A DNA stretch of 5,885 bases, from NCBI GenBank assembly GCA_003487005.1, contig DNFG01000375.1, positions 590 through 6,474 on the forward strand, read 5' to 3'. The stretch comes from Bryobacterales bacterium (lineage in GTDB: Bacteria > Acidobacteriota > Terriglobia > Bryobacterales > Bryobacteraceae). Shown piece by piece: positions 1 through 5,885 of this stretch. The position numbers were made by a program, and so were the translations under genes. Below the pieces are notes generated by a model. That model saw only the letters and a list, made by a program, of their open reading frames with translations, was not told the origin of the DNA and made no database searches. How positions within the stretch are numbered: the stretch's first letter is position 1; the number at the start of each line of letters is the position of its first letter.

Positions 1-39
1 ATCGAGCGGACGACGGGGTGGAAGGGGGCGACGCTGCGG
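1..39 (+). repeat. 39-bp direct repeat, copy 1
   Basis: These 39 bases are identical to 90-128, and the identity breaks at base 40 (c versus g at 129). The copies are offset by 89 bp, which is not a multiple of three, so this copy lies in a different reading frame from copy 2. The left limit of the repeat cannot be seen because the window begins at its first visible base. The pattern fits an 89-bp tandem duplication whose second unit is 40-128. Confidence 0.9.
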
Positions 40-57
40 CGGCGCGGTTCGCGGTGA
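1..57 (+). pseudogene. Out-of-frame fragment of the same tail gene, ending in TGA
   Basis: Read in frame 1, the window opens with IERTTGWKGATLR, then RRGSR and a TGA at 55-57. The first 13 residues are identical to residues 25-37 of the long tail protein, encoded again at 90-128 in another frame. The simplest reading is that the upstream part of the tail gene enters the window in frame 1, meets the duplication junction at 39/40 and stops at 57, while the rest of the gene continues in frame 3. The TGA overlaps a GTG (54-56) of the long frame, so translational restart is conceivable. An assembly error would give the same picture. Confidence 0.4.
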
Positions 58-3000
58 CGCTGGCGAACGTGGATTCGCGGTATTCGCAGATCGAGCGGAC
101 GACGGGGTGGAAGGGGGCGACGCTGCGGGTCCGGTTCGTGTTTTACGACCTGCGCGCGGGGGCGGCTGTGACGGCACCGGTGGCGGTATTTCTGGGGACG
201 GCGAATCCGCCGGAAGAGGTGACGGAAAAGACGGTGCGGCTGAGCTTCGTGAACCGGCTGAGCCTGCAGCGGGTGACGCTGCCGGCGGTGCGGGTGCAGG
301 GGCGGTGTCCGTGGATGTTTCCGGCGACGGAGGCGCAGCGGGCCGAGGCGGTGGAAGGCGGGGTGTACTCGCGGTTTCACGCTTGCGGGTACTCGGCGGA
401 TCAGGCGGGCGGCTGCGGGAACCTGAATCCAGAGGGCGGGGCGTACACGGGTTGCAATTACACGAAGGGCGATTGCGTGGCGCGGGGGATGTACGCGACG
501 GACGCGATGGGCCGGCCGACGGCGCGGTTTGGCGGGTTTCAGTTCTTGCCGGCGAGCGTGCTGGTGCGGACACACGGGTCGAAGGAGTGGCGGCAGAGCG
601 ACGCGCTGGACAACCGGGCGCGGGCGAACGACGTGGCGCCGATGGTGTATGGGACGGCGTGGGTGCGGCCGCCGGTGGTGTTCACGCGCAATGACGGCAA
701 CCTGACGCATTGCGAGGTGCTGCTGGGGATGGGGCCGATGGCGGGTGTCCACAAGGTTGTCGTGAATGGCGTGGAGATCCCGCTGGGGGTGACCGGGCGG
801 GACATGACGGCGACGGGTTGGTACAACGTGGTGAGCCTGGGGACGCGCAATGGCGGGTTCAATCTGAATTTTCGCGATCAGGGGGGGCAGGCGTTGGGTG
901 ATCCCCACGGGAGCATTGGCATCCTGGCGGTGGCGCTGCCGAACCGGTTGAATGACGGGCAGAGCGTGCCTCGGGTGGAGGTGCTGCTGGACGGGTTGAA
1001 ACTGGAGCGATTTGACGAGGCGGGGGAAGCGCTGGGGGCGGCGTTCACGCGGAATCCGGCGTGGATTCTGCTGGATCTGCTGCGGCGAAGCGGGTGGACA
1101 AAAGAGGAGATCGACGTGGAGAGCTTCGCGCAGGCGGCGGCGCGTTGCGATGAGTTGATCGAGGCGAAGGACGCGAACGGGAACACGCTGATGACGCCGC
1201 GGTTTGAGTGCAACCTGGCGGTGACGCAGCGGCGGAGCGCGGCGGAACTGGTGCGCGGAGTGCGGATGGCGTCGGCGCTGCTGCTGACGTTTGATGGCGA
1301 GGGGCGGCTGCAACTGCGTCCGGAGGCGACGATGGCGGAGCAGCAGGCGATGAAGCCGGAGACGAGCAACAGCACGGAGCCGTGGCAGGGGGGCTGGCCG
1401 GCTTACGAGTTCGGGGATGGGTCCAACGGGACATCGGGGCTGCTGCGACGGGCGAACGGGGAGCCGGCGGTGCGCTGGTGGTCGCGAGGGACGAGCGAGT
1501 GCGCGAACCGGCTGAGCGTGGAGTTTCAGAATGCGTTCAACGAATACCGGCAGGACAGTGTGTCGCTGGTAGATCTGGACGACGTGCTGGTGACGGGGCA
1601 GGAGTTGAGCGCGACGCTGCCGGCGATGGGGTTGCCGCATTTTGATCAGGCGGCGCGGGTGACGCGGTTTCACCTGATGAAGGGACTGCAGGGAAACGAG
1701 TACATCGAGTTCGAGACGAGCGTGCAGGCGCTGGGATTGAGACCGGGCGATCTGGTGACGGTGACGTACCTGAAGGAGGGACTGGACCGCGCGCCGTTCC
1801 GGGTGTTGAAACTGACCCCGGCAGAGAATTACGAGACGGTGCGGATCACGGGACAGCGGCACCTGGAGGGCTGGCACGCGCTCCTGGAAGGAGCGGAGGC
1901 CGTGGATGCGACGCAGATGCGCAGGACGGGGCGGCAGGGAGGCGCGCCGAGGCCGCTGGCCGGGGTGACGTTGAACGCGGAGGGCGAGCAGGAGTTCGAG
2001 GTGACGGAGCATCCGCTGGAGCAGAGCGATGGCGGGGCGGCGGTGCAATTGCGCGTGCGATTCCAGGCGCCGGCGCGGCCGGAGGCGGTGGAGATTGGAG
2101 CGCCGCTGCTGGGGTTGTCGCCGGTGGTGCAGACGAGCGGGGGGACGCTGGCGGGCGGGCGGACGTGGTATTACGCGGTGAGCGCGGTGAACGCGGCGGG
2201 GGCGGAGTCGGAGTTGTCGTTCGTGGTGCGGGCGACGGTGCCGGCGGTGACGGAGACAAACCGGGTGGTGCTCGGGGGGATCAGCGTGGCGGCAGGGACG
2301 GCGGGATTGCGGGTGTACCGAGGGGCGAGCCCGCTGCAGATGCAGCGGATCGCCGAGGTGGCGCCGGCGGGGCAGTTCGTCGATAGCGGACTGGAGGCGA
2401 CGCTGGCGCCGCCGCCGGATGCGAACTACGATCACGCGAACTTTCACTGGCGGCTGGAACTGTTGCCGGAGACGCAGGCGATCGTGCACGGGCCGGCGGT
2501 GATCGGCAACGCGAGCCTGGCGATGCTGGAGCATGAATACCGGGGGGCGACGGTCCGGATCGTGCGAGGACGCGGGCAGGGGCAGGAGCGGGTGGTGATG
2601 GACAACGACGCGGCGGCGCTGATGCTGGCGACGCCGTGGACTACGGAGCCGGATGCAACGAGCTGGTTCGCGGTGTCGGAGACGTCGTGGCGGTTCGGAG
2701 GAGCGACGCGGTCGGAGGAGATTGCGTTCGAGGTGTTGAACCGGGAGGGGACGTTTGTCCAAATTAGTGGACGTTCGGCGAACGCGCTGGATCAGGAGAC
2801 GCCGAGCGAGTTGTCGGTGCTGCACCGGCATCTGATTGGCGGAGCGGCCGGAAGCGCGGATGGAGACATGGCGACGCCGCCGAAGCCGTTCTTCGCGCTG
2901 TCGGCGGGACGGCGGGGGCGGCTGGAGTTGCTCGGAATCGGGTTCGAAACGCTCGAGAACACGCGGGGGATCACGGCGGGGACGCTGGAATTGCACTACT

Positions 3001-3764
3001 GGAGCGAGTTGGACGGGTTGACGGGCGGGCGGCTGGTGGAAGGGCTGGACGCGGAGATGGAGTGGGTGATTCTGGCGGGGGTCGCGGCGGGCGAGGGCGA
3101 GCTTTTGCAGATCGGCCATGAATTGATGCGCGTGGTGGAGTTGGCCGAGGGCAATGTGGCGCGGGTGGAGCGGGGCGCGGCGGGGAGCGTGGCATCGTCG
3201 CACGCGGCGCAGAGCCTGGTGTGGGCGTTGCGGCGGCACGTGGTGATCGTGCCGTTTCCGAAGCAGTTCTTCGGGACGCCGGCGAGCGGGAGCTATCTGC
3301 TGGCGATCGCGATGCCGCACGCGCGGGTGGCGGCGGCGGAGTTCTTCGTGACGAACGCGCGGGGCGACAGCGAGACGGCGGTGAACAGTTACGCGGGGCT
3401 GGCGGATGGCGGATTGCGGACGCTGGCGGGGGGGCAGTACACGATTCAGGTGCCGGGTGAACCGGCGCTGGAGACGATGGCGGCGCCGCCGTTGATCATC
3501 GATGAGCGGCAGGCGGTGGGCGACATTTTCGCAACGCTGACAGAAGCGCCGGCGGGCGGGAATGTGGGGTTGCGGCTGCGGGTGAATGGCGAAGCGTACT
3601 GCGAGTTGACGATCGCGGCGGGGCAGCGGGTGTCGAACACGGTGAGCGGCGTGGGGCTGGCGCCGTTGCCGGCGGGGGCGGAGGTCAGTCTGGATGTGAT
3701 CGGGGTGCCGCTGACGATGGGATCGAGACCGGGGCGGAATCTGACGGTGACGATCCGGGTGTGA
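3..3764 (+). CDS. Large phage tail-hub protein (gpL-like Fe-S module fused to gpJ-like body), 5' end uncertain
   Basis: This is probably the baseplate hub or tail-tip protein of a siphophage-like tail (prophage, tailocin or gene-transfer agent). Residues are numbered from the GTG at 18. Residues 10-96 resemble the N-terminal part of DUF2163/tail-tip proteins (FAVTLANVDSRYSQIE, then GWKGATLRVRF). C97, C123, C133, C146 and C153, followed by RFGGF (170-174), match the cysteine-rich C-terminal module of lambda minor tail protein L, which binds a [4Fe-4S] cluster. PMVYGTAWV (208-216), LLGMGPMAGV (235-244), NPAW (346-349) through LQLRPE (431-436), and GDLVTVTY (577-584) have the layout of gpJ-type hubs. 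A fibronectin-III-like stretch (about 685-795) and beta-rich segments follow to residue 1248. The frame is open back to base 3, and the GTG at 18 has no convincing ribosome binding site. The natural start is therefore probably upstream, or was lost through the duplication at 1-128. The assignment is by motif only; the tail role is fairly sure, the exact family less so. Confidence 0.72.
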   Translation, partial: RADDGVEGGDAAAARFAVTLANVDSRYSQIERTTGWKGATLRVRFVFYDLRAGAAVTAPVAVFLGTANPPEEVTEKTVRLSFVNRLSLQRVTLPAVRVQGRCPWMFPATEAQRAEAVEGGVYSRFHACGYSADQAGGCGNLNPEGGAYTGCNYTKGDCVARGMYATDAMGRPTARFGGFQFLPASVLVRTHGSKEWRQSDALDNRARANDVAPMVYGTAWVRPPVVFTRNDGNLTHCEVLLGMGPMAGVHKVVVNGVEIPLGVTGRDMTATGWYNVVSLGTRNGGFNLNFRDQGGQALGDPHGSIGILAVALPNRLNDGQSVPRVEVLLDGLKLERFDEAGEALGAAFTRNPAWILLDLLRRSGWTKEEIDVESFAQAAARCDELIEAKDANGNTLMTPRFECNLAVTQRRSAAELVRGVRMASALLLTFDGEGRLQLRPEATMAEQQAMKPETSNSTEPWQGGWPAYEFGDGSNGTSGLLRRANGEPAVRWWSRGTSECANRLSVEFQNAFNEYRQDSVSLVDLDDVLVTGQELSATLPAMGLPHFDQAARVTRFHLMKGLQGNEYIEFETSVQALGLRPGDLVTVTYLKEGLDRAPFRVLKLTPAENYETVRITGQRHLEGWHALLEGAEAVDATQMRRTGRQGGAPRPLAGVTLNAEGEQEFEVTEHPLEQSDGGAAVQLRVRFQAPARPEAVEIGAPLLGLSPVVQTSGGTLAGGRTWYYAVSAVNAAGAESELSFVVRATVPAVTETNRVVLGGISVAAGTAGLRVYRGASPLQMQRIAEVAPAGQFVDSGLEATLAPPPDANYDHANFHWRLELLPETQAIVHGPAVIGNASLAMLEHEYRGATVRIVRGRGQGQERVVMDNDAAALMLATPWTTEPDATSWFAVSETSWRFGGATRSEEIAFEVLNREGTFVQISGRSANALDQETPSELSVLHRHLIGGAAGSADGDMATPPKPFFALSAGRRGRLELLGIGFETLENTRGITAGTLELHYWSELDGLTGGRLVEGLDAEMEWVILAGVAAGEGELLQIGHELMRVVELAEGNVARVERGAAGSVASSHAAQSLVWALRRHVVIVPFPKQFFGTPASGSYLLAIAMPHARVAAAEFFVTNARGDSETAVNSYAGLADGGLRTLAGGQYTIQVPGEPALETMAAPPLIIDERQAVGDIFATLTEAPAGGNVGLRLRVNGEAYCELTIAAGQRVSNTVSGVGLAPLPAGAEVSLDVIGVPLTMGSRPGRNLTVTIRV
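90..128 (+). repeat. 39-bp direct repeat, copy 2 (in frame with the tail gene)
   Basis: This is a perfect copy of 1-39. Here it is read in the long tail-protein frame as IERTTGWKGATLR and continues smoothly into VRFVFYDL, which looks like native protein sequence. Copy 2 is therefore the one in its original downstream context. Confidence 0.9.
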
Positions 3765-3784
3765 CGCGGGGTGTTGGTTAGGAT

Positions 3785-3819
3785 ATGCTCAGCCTCAAGA
3801 TGAGGCTGAGCATTTTTTT
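3785..3819 (+). terminator. Intrinsic (rho-independent) terminator after the tail gene, overlapping the GH127 start
   Basis: The left arm atgctcagcctca (3785-3797) and the right arm tgaggctgagcat (3801-3813) are perfect reverse complements, giving a 13-bp stem with a 3-nt loop (aga). A run of seven T follows (3813-3819), then cg and four more T. The stem starts 20 nt after the tail gene stop, a typical position. No T-run follows the hairpin on the opposite strand, so it acts on + strand transcripts only. The 5' arm holds the first possible ATG of the GH127 gene, the second ATG (3800) begins at the last loop base, and the T-run encodes part of the signal peptide. Confidence 0.88.
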
Positions 3820-5758
3820 CGTTTTGATGGGCGTGACGGCGGCCGCCGGGCTGGCGCAGGAGTCGGAGGCGTGGCGGTCGCAGGCGATTGTCCACGTGGA
3901 CGGATCGGCGGTGGCGCGCATGCGGGGCGTGCCGGTGGCGGCGGTGAAACTGGGGCCGGGGTTTTGGACGGAGCGGCGGAGGGTGGTGACGGAGGTCAGC
4001 ATTCCGACGCTGTACAAAGAGTTTGAAGAGCGTGGCATTTTGGACAATTTCCGGCGGCTGGCGGGGAAAAAGGTTGGGCGGCGGGGGCCTTTGTACACGG
4101 ATTCGGACGTGTACAAGTGGATGGAGGCGGTGGCATTCGAGGTGCAGGCGGGGGAGACGCGGAATCAGGCGCTCCTGGAAGAGGCGATCCGGATCGTGAG
4201 CGCGGCGCAGGAGGAGAGCGGGTATCTCAACACGCGGTACTCGCTGGAGGGGCTCGGGGAGCGGCACAAGAACATGCTGCACGGGCATGAATTGTACTGT
4301 CTGGGGCATCTGCTGCAGGCGGGCGTGGCGTGGTACCGGGCGACGGGCAAGCGCGATCTGATGGAGGTGGGCATTCGCTTCGTGCGGTATCTGCAGGAGC
4401 GCTTCGGCCCGGGCAAGGAGGCGCTGTTTGACGGGCATCCGGAGATTGAACTGGCGCTGGTGGAGTTATACCGGACGACGGGCGACCGGAGCTTTCTGGA
4501 TTTCGCGGGGTATTTCCTGAATAGCGATTCGCGGTTAAAAGGGCGGATTTCGGCGCGGGATCTGGTCTATACCTACACGGGGAAGCCGTTCACGGAGCGG
4601 ACGCAGATGGAAGGGCACGCGGTGCGCGCGGGTTACGCGGCGAGCGGCGCGACGGATTATTACCTGGAGACGGGCGACCGGGCGTATCGGGAAACGCTCG
4701 AGAAGTTGTGGCTGGATCTGGCGAGCAGCAAGGTGTACATCACGGGGGGAATCGGGTCGCGGCAGACAGGCGAGGCGTTCGGAGAGGCGTTCGAACTGCC
4801 GAATCAACTGGCGTACACGGAGAGTTGCGCGGCGATCGCGAACTTTTTCTGGAACTGGCGGATGCTGGCCGCGACGGGCGATGCGCGGCACGCCGACCTG
4901 CTGGAGCGGGCGTTGTACAACGGCATCAACAGCGGGCTTTCCCTCGACGGGCGGCTGTACTGTTACCGCAATCCGCTGGAGTTGAGCGGAAATCCGAATG
5001 ACCGGATTCGCAATCCCTGGTACGACACGACGTGCTGCCCGCCGAACTTGCAGCGGGTGCTGGCTTCGCTGCCGGGCTACCTGTTCGGTGTGACGGACGC
5101 GGGGATCGCGGTGCACCTCTATCACACGGCGACGCTGAACTGGAGGTTGAAGGACGGCGTGGCGGTGGAGGTCCGGCAGGAGACGGAGTATCCGCGGGCG
5201 GGTGTGGTGAAGTTGGTGGTGAACCCGGAGCGGGAGACGGTGTTTGAGCTGGCGCTGCGGATTCCGGGGTGGTCGGAGAAGACGGAGGTGCTGGTGAACG
5301 GGCAGCGCGAGAGCGATGTGCGGGCGGGCCGGTATCACGGGATCCGGCGGCCGTGGCGGGCGGGCGATCAGGTGGAGTTGCGGCTGAATCTGGATGTGCG
5401 GCACACGCTGGCGGACCCGCGGGTACGGGACAACGTGGGGAAGGTGGCGGTGGAGCGCGGCCCGGTGGTGTATTGTCTGGAGGGCGTGGACCAGATGCCG
5501 GGCGTGGAAGCGCACATGCTGGCGCTGGATCTGCGGGGCAGCGCGGGCGCGGCGGTGACGGCTTCGGGCGCAAGCGTGGGCGGGTTGCCGGTGCTGGAGC
5601 ATCGCGCGGTGGACCTGGCGGACGAGCCAGTGGGGTTGTATTCGACGCGGCCGGCGAAGCGGGCGTGGAAGCCGGCGGCGGCGCGGCTGTCGCCCTACTT
5701 CACGTTCGCGAACCGCGGGTTCACGCCGATGCAGGTGTGGATTCCGTACATTGAATAG
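3785..5758 (+). CDS. Secreted GH127-family (DUF1680) glycoside hydrolase, probable beta-L-arabinofuranosidase
   Basis: Family members such as Bifidobacterium HypBA1 release beta-L-arabinofuranose using a zinc-bound cysteine nucleophile. An export signal is visible (residues 6-24, MRLSIFFVLMGVTAAAGLA, likely cut before Q25), so the enzyme probably acts in the periplasm or outside the cell. The helical-barrel catalytic part spans about 50-435. It carries HGHELY (166-171), MEGHAVRAGY (275-284) and four spaced TGD/TGK helix turns (187, 232, 296, 364). By spacing to HypBA1, E330 matches the acid/base Glu322, E346 and C348 match Glu338 and Cys340, and C417-C418 match Cys417-Cys418, so the catalytic and zinc set is complete. 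The C-terminal beta domains carry LRIPGW (491-496) and the family-typical ending FANRGFTPMQVWIP. At 657 residues the length is normal. The start is ambiguous: ATG 3785 has AGGA only 1 nt away, ATG 3800 has it 16 nt away, and both lie in the terminator hairpin. Exact substrate is inferred; GH127-relatives vary. Confidence 0.93.
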   Translation: MLSLKMRLSIFFVLMGVTAAAGLAQESEAWRSQAIVHVDGSAVARMRGVPVAAVKLGPGFWTERRRVVTEVSIPTLYKEFEERGILDNFRRLAGKKVGRRGPLYTDSDVYKWMEAVAFEVQAGETRNQALLEEAIRIVSAAQEESGYLNTRYSLEGLGERHKNMLHGHELYCLGHLLQAGVAWYRATGKRDLMEVGIRFVRYLQERFGPGKEALFDGHPEIELALVELYRTTGDRSFLDFAGYFLNSDSRLKGRISARDLVYTYTGKPFTERTQMEGHAVRAGYAASGATDYYLETGDRAYRETLEKLWLDLASSKVYITGGIGSRQTGEAFGEAFELPNQLAYTESCAAIANFFWNWRMLAATGDARHADLLERALYNGINSGLSLDGRLYCYRNPLELSGNPNDRIRNPWYDTTCCPPNLQRVLASLPGYLFGVTDAGIAVHLYHTATLNWRLKDGVAVEVRQETEYPRAGVVKLVVNPERETVFELALRIPGWSEKTEVLVNGQRESDVRAGRYHGIRRPWRAGDQVELRLNLDVRHTLADPRVRDNVGKVAVERGPVVYCLEGVDQMPGVEAHMLALDLRGSAGAAVTASGASVGGLPVLEHRAVDLADEPVGLYSTRPAKRAWKPAAARLSPYFTFANRGFTPMQVWIPYIE

Positions 5759-5761
5759 CGG

Positions 5762-5795
5762 CGGTCAGCGATTGAGGAACGAGAGGGGCTGACCG
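5762..5795. repeat. Inverted repeat over the convergent gene ends
   Basis: The arms cggtcagc (5762-5769) and gctgaccg (5788-5795) are perfect reverse complements separated by 18 nt. The element covers the stop codon of the - strand gene and begins 3 nt after the GH127 stop. There is no T-run on either side, so it is at best a weak transcription stop or mRNA 3'-end stabiliser. An 8-bp stem with a long loop can also arise by chance in such GC-rich DNA. Confidence 0.3.
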
Positions 5796-5885
5796 GTGGA
5801 GGCGAGGACGGCGCCCCAGAGCGGGCCGCGGTCGTCGAGTTTCTTGCGGCCGTGGGTGGCGAGCGGCGTGGGCACGTGGATGAAC
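5765..5885 (-). CDS. C-terminal end of an unidentified protein (partial)
   Basis: The last 39 codons of a - strand gene are visible. It enters at the window edge and stops at TGA (complement of 5765-5767), with visible protein FIHVPTPLATHGRKKLDDRG followed by PLWGAVLASTGQPLSFLNR. The codons are mostly C-ending (CTC, GAC, GCC, ACC), as expected for a real gene on the C-rich strand. The frame is open to the edge. I do not recognise the family from this fragment. It converges on the GH127 gene with only 6 bp between the two stop codons. Confidence 0.6.
   Translation of the reverse strand, partial: FIHVPTPLATHGRKKLDDRGPLWGAVLASTGQPLSFLNR

Noticed and set aside
107..694. + strand overlapping frame (195 codons) within the tail gene
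   Set aside because: It is Gly/Arg/Ala-rich with no recognisable motif, while the tail-protein frame over the same bases carries the conserved cysteines.
878..1434. Two overlapping - strand frames within the tail gene
   Set aside because: They are Ser/Pro/Ala-rich shadows opposite the well-formed hub region (NPAW through LQLRPE).
3779..3784. AGGA just before ATG 3785 as a ribosome binding site
   Set aside because: It is only 1 nt from that ATG and 16 nt from the next, so it fits neither start well and is not listed as a feature.
3446..4438. Long - strand reading frame (330 codons) spanning the tail/GH127 junction
   Set aside because: It lies antisense to two well-supported genes and is rich in His, Pro and Arg with no motif. 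G-ending codons on the + strand leave few antisense stops.
4926..5573. Second - strand frame (215 codons) antisense to GH127
   Set aside because: It is dominated by Pro, Ala, Ser and Arg, typical of a GC-rich antisense shadow.
4535..5602. Long - strand reading frame (355 codons) inside the GH127 gene
   Set aside because: It is a shadow of the GH127 catalytic region; its composition is His/Arg/Pro-rich low complexity, and no start context is seen.
1..5885. CRISPR arrays, tRNA or rRNA genes, transposases, integrases, attachment sites
   Set aside because: I searched by eye and saw none. The only notable repeats are the 39-bp pair, the terminator stem and the weak 8-bp inverted repeat.

Overview
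The window reads as high-GC bacterial chromosome. Codons on the + strand end overwhelmingly in G (GCG, GTG, CTG, CGG, ACG). This codon style, plus a secreted glycoside hydrolase beside a phage tail gene, is compatible with a soil bacterium such as an Acidobacteriota member of the Solibacter/Bryobacter type. That placement is a guess from style and not from a marker gene.

Layout: (1) Positions 1-3764 hold a very large phage-type tail gene on the + strand, whose natural 5' end is not visible. It appears to join three parts: a lambda gpL-like cysteine-rich (probable Fe-S) module, a gpJ-like tail-hub body, and a C-terminal beta-rich, fibre-like region. Its first ~130 bases contain a 39-bp perfect direct repeat in two different reading frames, which implies an 89-bp out-of-frame tandem duplication or an assembly fault. 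(2) Positions 3765-3784 form a short gap, followed at once by a near-perfect intrinsic terminator (13-bp stem, 3-nt loop, T7). The terminator lies inside the start-codon and signal-peptide region of the next gene. (3) Positions 3785-5758 encode a complete secreted GH127-family (DUF1680) enzyme, probably a beta-L-arabinofuranosidase, with the Glu/Cys zinc-thiolate catalytic set intact. (4) From 5765 to the end, the C-terminus of an unidentified gene runs on the - strand and converges on the GH127 gene with a 6-bp gap.

The tail gene and the enzyme gene share a direction, but the terminator between them argues that they are separate transcription units. The tail gene looks like the last gene of a prophage, domesticated tail or gene-transfer-agent-like module. 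The GH127 gene looks like host polysaccharide-degradation machinery, or less likely cargo, just beyond the module's edge. No tRNA, rRNA, CRISPR array, transposase or integrase is visible.
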